From positions 310,001 through 374,000 of the forward strand of contig NZ_CP076135.1 of NCBI RefSeq assembly GCF_018736105.1: DNA of 64,000 nt, in the 5' to 3' direction. Every line of letters begins with the position of its first letter. The stretch's first letter is position 1. A program made the translations under genes and the position numbers. This document shows positions 43,916 to 55,776 of the stretch, in pieces. The notes under the pieces were generated by a model. That model saw nothing but the letters and a program-made list of their open reading frames with translations. It had not been told where the DNA came from and did not search any database. Origin of the DNA: Bradyrhizobium sediminis (GTDB taxonomy: Bacteria; Pseudomonadota; Alphaproteobacteria; Rhizobiales; Xanthobacteraceae).

Positions 43916-44647
43916 TCACGCTGAACGCTGGCTGGCTTGCATCATCTGCAAGCTGCGCACCCGGCGGCGCAGGATTTCGTTGCGCATCGCCGCCAGGTGC
44001 AGCGTGACGAACAACAGCGAAAACGCCACCGCCATCACCAGCAGCGGGATCAGGAAGGCGCGGTCGAGCGCGGTTCCCCCCATCCGCATCACCGACGCCG
44101 GTTGATGCAGCGTGTTCCACCAGTCGACCGAGAATTTGATGATCGGCAGGTTGAGGGCGCCGACCAGCGTCAGGATCGCGGCGGCGCGCGCTGCGCGTGA
44201 CGGATCTTCCACCGCGCGCCACAGCGCGATCAGGCCGAGATACATCAGGAACAGGATCAGCACCGAGGTCAGCCGCGCATCCCATTCCCAATAGGTGCCC
44301 CACATCGGCCGTCCCCACAGCGAACCCGTGACCAGCGCCAGGAAGGTAAAGGCGGCGCCGATCGGTGCTGCGGCCTTGGCGGCGACGTCAGCCAGCGGAT
44401 GCCGCCACACCAGCGTGCCCAGTGCGGCCAGGCTCATCACGCCCCAGACGAACATCGACAGCCAGGCATTCGGCACGTGCACGAACATGATCTTCACGGT
44501 CGAGCCCTGCTGGTAGTCGTCGGGCGCCATCGCCGATTGATAGAGGCCGACCAGCAGCAGGACGGCGGTCAGCGCCGCAAGCCACGGCAAGACGCGCGCG
44601 GTCAGCGTCAGGAATTTCGTCGGGTTGGCGAGGTCGATCAGCGTCAT
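43916..44647 (-). CDS. ccmC: Heme exporter/heme handling protein CcmC
   Basis: A 243-residue protein with six transmembrane helices and the tryptophan-rich heme motif [15 protein letters not shown] near residue 120; histidines in FVHVPNAW and [11 protein letters not shown] flank the heme. CcmC loads heme on CcmE. The ATG at 44647 ([12 protein letters not shown]) is the usual start; a longer version from 44683 is possible. The 93-base space after ccmB shows no obvious gene. Confidence 0.96.
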   Translation of the reverse strand: MTLIDLANPTKFLTLTARVLPWLAALTAVLLLVGLYQSAMAPDDYQQGSTVKIMFVHVPNAWLSMFVWGVMSLAALGTLVWRHPLADVAAKAAAPIGAAFTFLALVTGSLWGRPMWGTYWEWDARLTSVLILFLMYLGLIALWRAVEDPSRAARAAAILTLVGALNLPIIKFSVDWWNTLHQPASVMRMGGTALDRAFLIPLLVMAVAFSLLFVTLHLAAMRNEILRRRVRSLQMMQASQRSA

Positions 44648-44740
44648 GACATCCCTGATAGTCGCGGCGGTCGCGGCAGGCAACGTGACTTCCTTTGTGT
44701 CATTTCGCCTCTGCGAGAGTTGATCGGTGTCAATTGGGGC

Positions 44741-45409
44741 TTAGTCGAGGCCGTGCCGGAGGCTCGCGGCGGCGGCAAAGGGTCCGATCACGAGGCTGAC
44801 CAGCGAGAGCGCGCACAGGATCGAAAACGGGGTCCCGAACGACAATGGCCCGGTAATCGCGGCTTGCGAGGCGGAGACGCCGAAGATCAGCACCGGGATC
44901 GACAGCGGCAGCACCAGCACCGCCAGCAGCAGTCCGCCGCGATGCAAGGTCACGGCGAGCGCCGCGCCAATCATGCCGGTGAAGGTCAATGCCGGGGTTC
45001 CCGCCAAAAGCGTCAGCGCCACGGCCGAGGTCGCCGTCGCATCGAGATTCAGCAGCAGGCCGAGCACCGGGGTGGCGACGATCAGCGGCAATCCCGCGGC
45101 CAGCCAGTGCGCCAGCGCCTTTGCGGCGCAGGTCAGTTCGAGCGGCGTACGGCTCATCACGATCAGATCGAGCGAGCCGTCTTCATGGTCGGCCATGAAC
45201 AGCCGGTCGAGGGTGAGCAGGCTGGCGAGCAGCGCGCCGAGCCAGAGAATCGCAGGCCCGAGTCGTGTCAGCAGCGCAAGGTCGGGCCCGACCGCGAACG
45301 GCATCAGCACCACCACGGTGAGGAAGAACAGCACGCCGATCAGCGCCCCGCCGCCGACCCGCAGCGCGATCCTGATGTCTCTCCGAATCAGGGCGGCCAG
45401 CGCGGTCAT
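44741..45409 (-). CDS. ccmB: Heme exporter permease CcmB
   Basis: A 222-residue membrane protein with six helices. [24 protein letters not shown] at the N-terminus and [21 protein letters not shown] are the CcmB signature. It is the permease partner of CcmA. Its first codon overlaps the end of ccmA by four bases, so the pair is coupled. Confidence 0.96.
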   Translation of the reverse strand: MTALAALIRRDIRIALRVGGGALIGVLFFLTVVVLMPFAVGPDLALLTRLGPAILWLGALLASLLTLDRLFMADHEDGSLDLIVMSRTPLELTCAAKALAHWLAAGLPLIVATPVLGLLLNLDATATSAVALTLLAGTPALTFTGMIGAALAVTLHRGGLLLAVLVLPLSIPVLIFGVSASQAAITGPLSFGTPFSILCALSLVSLVIGPFAAAASLRHGLD

Positions 45410-46008
45410 GACGCGGCTCCGATCCGCAGTTCGCGGGCGGCAATTCCCAGCGGCGCATGGGTGGCGGCGATGATCAAGCCGCCGCGGGCAAGATGGTCCG
45501 CCATCAGGGCGGCGAACATGGCCTGCCCGGCGGTATCGAGCGCGTTGGTCGGCTCATCCAGCAGCCAGATCGGCCGCCTCGCGGTGAGCAGACGGGCGAT
45601 CGAGAGCCGCCGCCGCTGTCCGGCCGAGAGGAATGCCGCCGGCAGGTGGGCGGCATGATCCAGCCCGACCGCGGCCAGGCTTTCAGCGATGGGGAAGGCC
45701 TCGCCGCCGAGGAAATCGCGCCAGAAGGCGAGGTTTTCCATCACGCTGAGGGCAGGCTTCAGGGCGTCGCGGTGGCCGAGATAATGGGCCTGTTCGGGCA
45801 GGGTCAGTTCGCCTTCACCGCCCTCCAGTCCGATTGACCCGCCCGCAGCAGCCAACAGGCCCGCAATCAGCCGCAACAGCGAGGTTTTGCCGGAGCCGTT
45901 GGGGCCGGTCACGGCCAGCGCCTCGCCCGAGGATGCCTCGAAATCGAGACCCGAGAACACCTCCCGGCCGCCCCGCACACACCTGATGCCCCGTCCCGAG
46001 AGCCGCAT
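45406..46008 (-). CDS. ccmA: Heme exporter ATP-binding protein CcmA
   Basis: A 200-residue ABC ATPase. Walker A is GPNGSGKTS at residues 35-43, the signature [15 protein letters not shown] near 126, and Walker [14 protein letters not shown] near 145. It is the first gene of ccmABCDG, needed for all c-type cytochromes. Its start is 223 bases from the divergent acnA, a space containing a motif like the Irr iron-control element. Confidence 0.96.
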   Translation of the reverse strand: MRLSGRGIRCVRGGREVFSGLDFEASSGEALAVTGPNGSGKTSLLRLIAGLLAAAGGSIGLEGGEGELTLPEQAHYLGHRDALKPALSVMENLAFWRDFLGGEAFPIAESLAAVGLDHAAHLPAAFLSAGQRRRLSIARLLTARRPIWLLDEPTNALDTAGQAMFAALMADHLARGGLIIAATHAPLGIAARELRIGAAS

Positions 46009-46102
46009 TTTGCCCTTTCACAGCCCTTTGGAAACTATCGGTACCGCATCGGAATTTGTGGGTACCGCGATGCTGCAGCACGATTGCCGGTGTGGCGGTG
46101 CC

Positions 46103-46119
46103 TCTAGAAAGATTCTATA
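46103..46119. promoter_or_regulatory. Irr-type iron-control element (ICE)
   Basis: CTCTAGAAAGATTCTATAA contains TAGAA-AGA-TTCTA, matching the core of the palindromic ICE consensus TTTAGAA-N3-TTCTAAA bound by Irr in rhizobia. It is located 94 bases from ccmA and 113 from acnA, both of which are iron or heme functions. The outer bases deviate slightly. Confidence 0.6.
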
Positions 46120-46231
46120 AGCCGGAACTTGATGCAGCACACAATCCGCCGCTGCAAGCCATCAGGCCCAGCCTCTCCGACGGTGCTTAAATACCCTTGC
46201 CGGGTATAACTGACAATTGGGATTGCCTCAC

Positions 46232-48952
<2,721 letters not shown>

Positions 48953-48995
48953 TCGTGATCGATGGCTCACCTCGAAGTGAGTAGCGAGTGAAGGG

Positions 48996-49020
48996 AAGGC
49001 GGCCTATGAAAGGCCGCCTT
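48996..49020 (+). terminator. Hairpin terminator after acnA
   Basis: AAGGCGGCCT-ATGAA-AGGCCGCCTT, a 10-bp perfect stem 43 bases beyond the acnA stop. The downstream T-run is weak. Confidence 0.75.
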
Positions 49021-49076
49021 CGCGCGTTTAGGCCTTAATTCTTAACGCCGATGCAGGTATTCCTCGGTTTCCCAGT

Positions 49077-49841
49077 ATGACAGTGATGATGGCCTATAAT
49101 TGTATTTCGCGGTGGTCGAGTGCGCTCGGCGTCTGCGCGATCATCGCGATCATCCGCCCCGCCCATGCCGAGCCGCGCGCGGTGGTGGAGCTGTTCACCT
49201 CGCAGGGATGTTCGTCATGTCCGCCGGCCGACAGGATCATCGGCGAATTGGCCAAGGATCCGTCCATCATCGCGCTGAGCATGCCGATCGACTACTGGGA
49301 TTATCTCGGCTGGAAGGACACCCTGGCGGATTCGCGCTTCAGCGCGCGCCAGAAGGCCTATTCGAAGATGCGTGGCGACCGCGACGTCTACACGCCGCAG
49401 GTCATCGTCAACGGATCGGTGCATGTGATCGGCAGCGATCGCGGCAAGATCGAAGGCGCGATCGGCGACACCAGGAAGGCCGAGCGCGTGATGTCGGTGC
49501 CGGTATCGATGACGCTGGCCGGCAAGCAGATTACCGTTTCGGTCGCGGACTCGAACAAGGGCCCCGCGGCCGCGCACGGCGAAGTCTGGATCTGCTCGGT
49601 CTCAAGAGCGGTGCCGATTGCCATCGGGCGTGGCGAGAATCGCGGCCAGAAGGTCACCTACTACAATGTGGTGCGCAACCTGCTGAAAGTGGGCGACTGG
49701 AACGGCTCGGCCGGCAGCTGGACCGTGCCGCTGGAAAACATTTCGCGCGAAGGCGTCGATGCCGCGGTGGTCTATCTCCAGGACGGCAGCCGCGACAAGC
49801 CCGGGCTGATGCTCGGTGCGGCCTACACGCCGCTGCACTGA
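49077..49841 (+). CDS. DUF1223 thioredoxin-like secreted protein
   Basis: A 254-residue exported protein. The N-terminal hydrophobic segment (SALGVCAIIAIIRPAHA) is a signal peptide. VVELFTSQGCSSCPPADRIIGELA contains a CxxC pair like thioredoxin, and PIDYWDYLGWKDTLADSRFSARQ, YTPQVIVNG are the DUF1223 blocks. A periplasmic redox role is likely but not shown. It follows acnA by 125 bases with a terminator between, so it is probably an independent unit. Confidence 0.9.
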   Translation: MTVMMAYNCISRWSSALGVCAIIAIIRPAHAEPRAVVELFTSQGCSSCPPADRIIGELAKDPSIIALSMPIDYWDYLGWKDTLADSRFSARQKAYSKMRGDRDVYTPQVIVNGSVHVIGSDRGKIEGAIGDTRKAERVMSVPVSMTLAGKQITVSVADSNKGPAAAHGEVWICSVSRAVPIAIGRGENRGQKVTYYNVVRNLLKVGDWNGSAGSWTVPLENISREGVDAAVVYLQDGSRDKPGLMLGAAYTPLH

Positions 49842-49926
49842 ACTCCCCCTACCCGTCATTCCCGAGGTTCGATCGTTTTCACCCGCGCCCCGGAATGACG
49901 CCGCTCTTGAAGAGACGACACCCCCG

Positions 49927-49956
49927 AAAAGAAAAAGGACCAACTTTCGTTGGTCC
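49927..49956 (-). terminator. Orphan minus-strand intrinsic terminator
   Basis: On the minus strand GGACCAAC-GAAA-GTTGGTCC is followed by TTTTTCTTTT. The orientation is clear because the plus strand has no T-run. No minus-strand gene lies upstream within 800 bases. Confidence 0.85.
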
Positions 49957-50102
49957 AGTATGGGGATAAACTATCCTGCGAACAGGCCCGATCCCGACGG
50001 CCCCGGGGGGCTGGGGGCTGAGGAATCCGGAACCGAAAGGACCGGGCCGACGCAGTGATTCTTTCTCGCAATCCAGCGGGGCGGTCACTGGGCGGAAGTA
50101 GG
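49927..50102 (-). ncRNA. Candidate small RNA, about 170 nt
   Basis: Inferred from the orphan terminator at 49927-49956 and a CATAAT hexamer at 50108-50113 on the same strand that could be a -10 box. The transcript would include a C-rich stretch (CAGCCCCCAGCCCCCC) and GGCCCGGTCCTTTCGG-type hairpins. I cannot match it to 6S RNA, RNase P RNA, SRP RNA or tmRNA. Boundaries are approximate. Confidence 0.3.
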
Positions 50103-50253
50103 GCGGCATTATGATTCCGCTAACGATCCCGTGACGGTCGATTCCGGCCGGAAAAGGTTCCGTTGCGCGCGAATCCCGGCAGCGCCGCCATCGCCTCTTG
50201 CAGCCGCCCGCAGTTGGCGCGATCATGTCGGCCGGATGACAGGAGGCGCTCCC

Positions 50254-50625
50254 ATGAGTTCAATATCGGAGGAAGCCGACCCAAGCGAAATTCGCGCAGC
50301 GGCGCGCGGTGCCGCTGCGAGCCCGTTGCCGGGCCTGGTGACGTTCAATCGTGTGGAACTCAACCGTATCCTGAACCTGTACGGGCGCATGGTCGCCGAC
50401 GGCGAATGGCGCGACTACGCCATCGACTTTCTCAAAGACCGCGCGGTGTTCTCGGTGTTCCGCCGCGCTTCGGAAGTGCCGATCTATCGCATCGAAAAGG
50501 ATCCGCGACTGGCGCGCAAGCAGGGGATCTACAGCGTGATCTCGGCGAGCGGGCTGATCCTGCGTCGCGGCCACGAACTCGACCGCGTACTGCTGGTGAT
50601 CGACCGCAAGCTGGCGGTGGTTTAG
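50254..50625 (+). CDS. DUF2794 family protein
   Basis: A 123-residue cytoplasmic protein. LVTFNRVELNRILNLYGRMVADGEWRDYAIDFLKDRAVFSVFRRASEVPIYRIEKDPRL is the DUF2794 core. KQGIYSVISASGLILRRGHELDRVL follows. The family is restricted to alphaproteobacteria and its function is unknown. ATG 50254 follows ACAGGAGGCGCTCCC, a strong site. A hairpin pair lies just after the stop. Confidence 0.9.
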   Translation: MSSISEEADPSEIRAAARGAAASPLPGLVTFNRVELNRILNLYGRMVADGEWRDYAIDFLKDRAVFSVFRRASEVPIYRIEKDPRLARKQGIYSVISASGLILRRGHELDRVLLVIDRKLAVV

Positions 50626-50636
50626 GCGGCTCCGGC

Positions 50637-50734
50637 CCTCATCCTGAGGAGCGGCCTCTTGGCCGCGTCTCGAAGGATGAGAGATGCGGGCTCTCATGGT
50701 TCGAGACGCGCGAAGACGCGCTCCTCACCATGAG
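50637..50734. repeat. Paired inverted hairpin element, copy 5
   Basis: Unit one: outer arms CTCATCCT/AGGATGAG, inner stem CGGCC-TCTT-GGCCG. Unit two, inverted: CTCATGGT/ACCATGAG, inner stem GCGCG-AAGA-CGCGC. It lies between convergent genes. Confidence 0.92.
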
Positions 50735-50776
50735 GAATTTCCTTCCATCCGGGCTACGGACCTCCAATGCTTCGCG

Positions 50777-51307
50777 TCAGCCGGCCGGCAGCGTCGTGCC
50801 GCCGGCGCCGAGCGCGCGCTGCATCATCACGGTGTCGAGCCAGCGGCCGAATTTGAAGCCGACGTCGGGATGGGTCCCGATCATCTGGAATCCGCACTTG
50901 GTGTGCACGCCGATCGATCCGGCATTGGCGGAATCGCCGATCACCGCGATCATCTGCCGGTAGCCGCGGGCCTCGCATTCGGCGATCAGCCGCTGCAGCA
51001 ATTTCAGGCCGACCCCGCGCCGATGGATCGCGGGCTGCAGATAGACCGAATTCTCCACCGTGAAGCGGTAGGCTGGACGCGGCCGGTAGGCGCCGGCATA
51101 GGCGTATCCGACCACCCGGCCCTCGAGGGCGGCGACGAAATAGGGAAAGCCGCCCTCCATCAGCACGTTGAAGCGCCGCGTCATCTCGTCGAGATCCGGC
51201 GGGATCAGCTCAAAGGTCGCGGTGCCGTAGCGGACCGCGTGCTCGTAAATTTCGGTGATGGCGGGGAGGTCGGCCGCGGCGGCGGGCCGGATTTCAAGAG
51301 TCTGCAT
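50777..51307 (-). CDS. GNAT-family N-acetyltransferase
   Basis: A 176-residue acetyltransferase. The acetyl-CoA loop is in VYLQPAIHRRGVGLKLLQRLI (about residue 88); EIYEHAVRYGTATFE and VHTKCGFQMIGTHPDVGFKFGRWLDTVMMQ match the phosphinothricin/methionine sulfone acetyltransferase (Pat/Bar/MddA) branch. Substrate may be L-amino acid analogues. It is 82 bases after the Bax inhibitor gene on the same strand, but a terminator lies between. Confidence 0.9.
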   Translation of the reverse strand: MQTLEIRPAAAADLPAITEIYEHAVRYGTATFELIPPDLDEMTRRFNVLMEGGFPYFVAALEGRVVGYAYAGAYRPRPAYRFTVENSVYLQPAIHRRGVGLKLLQRLIAECEARGYRQMIAVIGDSANAGSIGVHTKCGFQMIGTHPDVGFKFGRWLDTVMMQRALGAGGTTLPAG

Positions 51308-51333
51308 GGCCAGAGATTATTTTTGCCTGCAGC

Positions 51334-51363
51334 AAAAGAAAAGCCCCGGCCGCAGGGCCGGGG
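51334..51363 (-). terminator. Intrinsic terminator of the Bax inhibitor gene
   Basis: Minus strand: CCCCGGCC-CTGC-GGCCGGGG followed by CTTTTCTTTT, just beyond the stop of the gene at 51390. Confidence 0.9.
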
Positions 51364-51389
51364 TCGAATTCGTTCGCTCAGGCCGGCGA

Positions 51390-52181
51390 TCAGTCGCGCT
51401 GGCCGAGCAGCTGCAGCAGCAGCGTGAACAGGTTGATGAAGTTCAGGTAGAGCGACAGCGCCCCGGTAATGGCCGCACGCTCCGCCACTTCGCCGCCCGC
51501 CGAGGCATAGCCGTAGATGTACTCGTTCTTCAGCCGCTGGGTATCCCAGGCGGTGAGGCCCGCGAACACCAGCACGCCGACCACCGACACCACGAACTGC
51601 AGCATCGAGCTGGCGAGGAACAGGTTGACCAGGCTCGCGATGATGATGCCGAACAGGCCCATGATCAGGAACGAGCCCATGCCGGTCATGTCACGCTTGG
51701 TGGTGTAGCCGTAGAGGCTCAGCGCGCCGAAGGTGGCCGCGGTGATGAAGAACACCCGCACGATCGAGGTGTGGGTATACACCAAAAAGATCGACGACAG
51801 CGAAATGCCCATCAGCGCCGAGAATACCCAGAACAGCATCTGGGCGGTCGCGGGCCGCAGCCGTTCGATGCCGGCCGAGATCACGAACACCATGGCGAGC
51901 GGCGCCAGGATGAACAGCCATTTCAGCGGACTGACATACATCGCGTAGCCGAACGGCGTCAGGAAGGCGTTGCCGAACTTGGCCGCGGCGCCTGCCTGGT
52001 CGGTTGTCACCGCCGCCATGTAGACGCCGAGCGCGGCCAGGCCGGTAATGGCCAGCCCGATCGACATGTAGTTGTAGATGCGCAGCATGTAGGAGCGCAG
52101 ACCGGCGTCGACGGTCGCAGCGTCAATGCGCCCGGCGGCCCGGCCGAAAGGAGAAGCGTAGTTGCGGTCTAGGTCCGACAT
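51390..52181 (-). CDS. Bax inhibitor-1/YccA family membrane protein
   Basis: A 263-residue protein with seven transmembrane helices. LRSYMLRIYNYMSIGLAITGLAALGVY, GISLSSIFLVYTHTSIVRVFFITAATFGALSLYGYTTKRD and LVFAGLTAWDTQRLKNEY are the BI-1 blocks; the final aspartates correspond to the pH-sensing calcium-leak pair of BsYetJ. In bacteria it may modulate FtsH or ion leak. ATG 52181 gives MSDLDRNYASPFG, the standard start. Confidence 0.93.
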   Translation of the reverse strand: MSDLDRNYASPFGRAAGRIDAATVDAGLRSYMLRIYNYMSIGLAITGLAALGVYMAAVTTDQAGAAAKFGNAFLTPFGYAMYVSPLKWLFILAPLAMVFVISAGIERLRPATAQMLFWVFSALMGISLSSIFLVYTHTSIVRVFFITAATFGALSLYGYTTKRDMTGMGSFLIMGLFGIIIASLVNLFLASSMLQFVVSVVGVLVFAGLTAWDTQRLKNEYIYGYASAGGEVAERAAITGALSLYLNFINLFTLLLQLLGQRD

Positions 52182-52425
52182 GGTCGAATTCCCGTTGGTT
52201 GGCCCGGCGGAACGCAAAGGGTTTGCGGCGCCGGTTGGAAACTATCCCAGATAGCGCGGCTCGCTGACATTAATTTCGTGTCATCAAGCCTGCGTCTGGC
52301 TCAGGCTGGTATGTGGGAAGCTAACACATTCATCGCAAGCTTCGATGCGCGGCTGAATGTCGCTCCGCGGTATAAATTCGGCCAAATCACCCGTTAACCC
52401 TGCGGCCAGTCGCCGCTGCAAATTG

Positions 52426-54996
52426 TCATAAATTCCGCAGCACGGTGGCCGGCTTCTGGTTCAGGGCCAGCAAGGTGCCGGCGAGCCCCAGTCCCACCGT
52501 CACCACCAGCGCCGCCGCCACCACGCCCGCGGCGCTGCCGGCCTGCCAGATGAAGCTCAGCGTCATCAACCGGGTCACGATCAGCCAGGCCGCGACGGAA
52601 CCGGCGATCACCCCGAAAACGGCGGTCGCCAGCCCGATCAGCAGATATTCCAGCGCGTAGGCGCCGAGCAGCCGCACCCTCGTGGCGCCCAGGGTCTTGA
52701 GAATGACGGCGTCGTAGACCCGGTGGCGATGGCCGGCGGCGAGCGCGCCGCCCAGCACCAGAATGGCCGAGATCAGCGTCACCGCGCTGGCGCCGCGGAT
52801 CGCCAGCACCAGGTTGGTTACGACCGTGCCGATGGTCTCCAGCGCCTCGCGGACCCGGACGCTGGTCACCATCGGGAAGGCGTCGGCCACCGATTTGACG
52901 ATCCTGGCGTCGCCGGCCGAGTCCGGGTGGGTCTCGGTCAGGGTCGCGACATGGGTATGCGGCGCGCCCCTGAAGGCGTTGGGTGAGAACACCAGCACGA
53001 AATTGATGCCGAGGCCCTGCCAATCCACGGTGCGCATATTGCCGATCCTGGCCGGGATGTCGCGGCCGAGCACGTTGACGACGATCTCGTCGCCGATCTT
53101 GAGCCTCAATCCGTCGGCGATCTTCTTCTCGATCGAGACCAGCGGCGGGCCGTCGTAATTGGCGCCCCACCATGCGCCCTCGACCACCTTGGAGCCCTTG
53201 GGGAGTTCGCCGGTATAGGTCAGGCCGCGGTCGCTCTGCAGCACCCATTCGGTGTCGCTCGAGGGCTTGAGGTCTTCCGCCTTGACGCCGCGGGCGGCGG
53301 CGATGCGGCCGCGCAGCATCGGCACGTCCTCGACGGTGGATTGCGGCGCGGTCTCTTTCAGGAAGGCGCCGAAGCGGCCGGCCTCGTTGGTCGGAATATC
53401 GATGAAATAGAACGACGGCGCGCGCTCGGGCAGCGCCGCCAGGAATTGCCGCCGCAGATTGCCGTCGATCTGGGTGATGGTGACCAGCACCGCCAGGCCC
53501 AGCCCGAGCGACATCACCACCGACGGCGTCAGCGCGCCGGGCCGGTAGATGTTCGCGATCGCCAGCCGCAACATGGTGATGCGGCTGCGCGGCAGGCGGC
53601 GGGCCAGCGCCATCAATCCGGCGGCGATGCCGCGCAGCAGCGCGAACACCAGGACCGAGGAGGCGACGAACACGGTGGCGACGCGCTTGTCGTAGGCAAG
53701 CCCGATCGCCACCCCGACCAATAGCGCGATCACCACCGCCATCAGCGCCAGATAGCGCCAGCGCGGCCGATGCCACTCGCTGGTGACCGCCTCGCGGAAC
53801 AGCGCTGCGACAGGCACGTCATGGACCCGGCCGAGCGGCCACAGCCCGAAGGCGAGCGCGGTCAGGAGCCCATAGACGAGCGACAGCGCCAGTTCATCCG
53901 GATGCAGCGCCGGCACCACCGGCAGCGGCAGCAGCTTGCCGAACACGCCGACGATGACGAACGGCAGCGCAGCGCCTGCGGCAAGGCCGATCGCCGAGCC
54001 GATGGTGGCGAGCACGACCACCTGCGTCAGATAGATGGTGAATACGTCGCGGCCGGTGGCGCCCAGCGCCTTGAACGCGGCGATGACGTCGCGCCTTCGA
54101 TCGATATGGCTCTTGACGGCGTTGGCGACGCCGACGCCGCCGACCAGCAGGGCGGCGAGGCCGACCAGCGTCAAAAACTGGGTGAAGCGGTTGATGGTGC
54201 GCTCGAGCTGCGGCGAGGCGTTGCCGCGGCTGCGGATCTCCCAGCCGGCCTCCGGCAGCGTGCTTCGCGCATCGTTGGCGAGCGCGGTCGCGGCGCGATC
54301 GTCCGCGGCATTGTCAGGCAGCCTGACCCGGTAGATCCAGCGCACCAGGCTGCCGGGCTGCAACAACTCGGTGGCGCGCAGGCCGGTTTCGCTGACCAGG
54401 AAACGCGGGCCGAGGCCGACGCCGCCGGCGAGCTTGTCGGGTTCCGCGCCGACCACGCTGCGGATCTGGAAGGTCGCGCTGCCGATGCCGATGCGGTCGC
54501 CGACCTTGAGGTCGAGCCGCGCCAGCAAGGTCGAATCGGCGGCGGCGCCGAATGCGCCGTCACGCTCTGCCAGCAGATCCGTCATCGGCATTTTGGGATC
54601 GAGCGTCAGTTCGCCGAGCATCGGGTAATTGCGGTCCACCGCCTTCATCTCGACCAGTGCGAGGCGGCCGTCGCCGCTGCGCGCCATGCCGCGCAATGTC
54701 GCCGCAACGGATACTTCGCCGCGCGAGCGCAGAAACGCGACTTCCTCCGGCTTGGCTTCGCGCTGGATCAGGGAGAAAGCGACATCGCCGCCGAGCAGCG
54801 TGCGGCCTTCGCGCGCCAGTCCCTCGCCGAGGCTCGCCGCCACCGAGCCGACGCCGGCAATCGCCATCACGCCGAGCGCGATGCAGGCGATGAAAACGTA
54901 GAAGCCGCGCAGGCCGCTGCGCAGTTCGCGGAGCGCGTAGCGCAGCGCCAGCGATGCGGCGCGGCTGCCGGAGGCGGGTTCGGCGGCCATGCTCAT
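52426..54996 (-). CDS. FtsX-like ABC transporter permease (YbbP-type)
   Basis: An 856-residue permease with an N-terminal helix, two MacB-type periplasmic regions and two FtsX domains, about ten helices in all. Blocks include AALLVGGVGVANAVKSHIDRRRDVIAAFKALGA and GGALAAGHRHRVYDAVILKTLGATRVRLLGAYALEYLLIGL. This is the YbbP layout. Its ATG overlaps the stop of the ATPase gene (ATGA), so they form one complex. The usual role assigned is lipoprotein or lipid export; the substrate is unknown. Confidence 0.92.
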   Translation of the reverse strand: MSMAAEPASGSRAASLALRYALRELRSGLRGFYVFIACIALGVMAIAGVGSVAASLGEGLAREGRTLLGGDVAFSLIQREAKPEEVAFLRSRGEVSVAATLRGMARSGDGRLALVEMKAVDRNYPMLGELTLDPKMPMTDLLAERDGAFGAAADSTLLARLDLKVGDRIGIGSATFQIRSVVGAEPDKLAGGVGLGPRFLVSETGLRATELLQPGSLVRWIYRVRLPDNAADDRAATALANDARSTLPEAGWEIRSRGNASPQLERTINRFTQFLTLVGLAALLVGGVGVANAVKSHIDRRRDVIAAFKALGATGRDVFTIYLTQVVVLATIGSAIGLAAGAALPFVIVGVFGKLLPLPVVPALHPDELALSLVYGLLTALAFGLWPLGRVHDVPVAALFREAVTSEWHRPRWRYLALMAVVIALLVGVAIGLAYDKRVATVFVASSVLVFALLRGIAAGLMALARRLPRSRITMLRLAIANIYRPGALTPSVVMSLGLGLAVLVTITQIDGNLRRQFLAALPERAPSFYFIDIPTNEAGRFGAFLKETAPQSTVEDVPMLRGRIAAARGVKAEDLKPSSDTEWVLQSDRGLTYTGELPKGSKVVEGAWWGANYDGPPLVSIEKKIADGLRLKIGDEIVVNVLGRDIPARIGNMRTVDWQGLGINFVLVFSPNAFRGAPHTHVATLTETHPDSAGDARIVKSVADAFPMVTSVRVREALETIGTVVTNLVLAIRGASAVTLISAILVLGGALAAGHRHRVYDAVILKTLGATRVRLLGAYALEYLLIGLATAVFGVIAGSVAAWLIVTRLMTLSFIWQAGSAAGVVAAALVVTVGLGLAGTLLALNQKPATVLRNL

Positions 54997-55727
54997 GAAG
55001 CGGCTTCGCGATCCGCCGGCTGGGTTTCGATGCGGCCCGAACGCAGCCGCACCACGCGGTCGCAGCGATGCGCCAGCGAGGTGTCGTGGGTGACCAGCAC
55101 CAGGGTCATGCCGCGCTCGGCATGTTTGGTGAACAGGAGATCGACGATCTGCCTGCCGGTGGCCTCATCGAGGTTGCCGGTCGGCTCGTCCGCCACCAGG
55201 ATCGCGGGGTCCGGCGCCAGCGCGCGGGCGAGCGCCACGCGCTGCTGTTCGCCGCCGGACAATTGCGTGGGATAATGATGCAGCCGGTCGCCGAGGCCGA
55301 CCGACGCCAGCTCCTCGGCCGCGCGCCGCGCCGCATCGGGATTGCCGGCGAGTTCCAGCGGCACCGCGACATTCTCCAGCGCCGTCATGGTCGGGATCAG
55401 ATGAAACGACTGGAACACGATGCCGACCTGGCGGCCGCGAAAGCGGGCCAGCGCGTCCTCGTCGAGGGCATTGAACGGAGTGCCGTTGACCACCACCTCT
55501 CCGCTGTCAGGACGCTCCAATCCCGCCATCACCATCAGCAGGGTGGATTTTCCCGAGCCGGACGGTCCGATCAGGCCGATCGCTTCACCCGGCGCCACGC
55601 GCAGGCTGATATCCTTCAGGATATGGACGCGGGCCGCGCCGGCGCCGAGCGAGAGATTGACGTTCGAGATGGCAATGGTGTCCGGCTCGAAGCCGGCCAG
55701 TGAAGAGGGTTCGATGAGACTGTCCAT
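54993..55727 (-). CDS. ABC transporter ATP-binding protein (YbbA-type)
   Basis: A 244-residue ATPase of the LolD/MacB group. Walker A GPSGSGKST, Q-loop FQSFHLIPTMTALEN, signature LSGGEQQRVALARAL, Walker B AILVADEPTGNLD, H-loop VTHD. The ATG at 55727 fits the family; a longer frame overlaps the opposing esterase gene. It is divergent from tesA, and the same tesA/ybbA-ybbP grouping occurs in E. coli, which supports both assignments. Confidence 0.95.
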   Translation of the reverse strand: MDSLIEPSSLAGFEPDTIAISNVNLSLGAGAARVHILKDISLRVAPGEAIGLIGPSGSGKSTLLMVMAGLERPDSGEVVVNGTPFNALDEDALARFRGRQVGIVFQSFHLIPTMTALENVAVPLELAGNPDAARRAAEELASVGLGDRLHHYPTQLSGGEQQRVALARALAPDPAILVADEPTGNLDEATGRQIVDLLFTKHAERGMTLVLVTHDTSLAHRCDRVVRLRSGRIETQPADREAAS

Positions 55728-55776
55728 GGTCCGGTCATATGGCACTTCCTTGAGCGAGGTCGAGGGGGCGGCGCGG

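Larger units (their letters stand above)
49842..50253. other. Intergenic region with candidate small RNA
   Basis: The 412 bases between two plus-strand genes hold a CCCGTCATTCCCGAGG...CCCCGGAATGACG repeat (49855-49892) and a minus-strand terminator. They also hold a C-rich segment on that strand (around 50000-50020) and a GGAGGCGCTCCC ribosome-binding region before 50254. I see no coding sequence. Confidence 0.5.

Noticed and set aside
49879..50226. A 115-codon minus-strand frame near 50 kb
   Set aside because: It reads straight through the intrinsic terminator and a repeat; composition is Arg/Pro/Gly-rich without ribosome-binding site.
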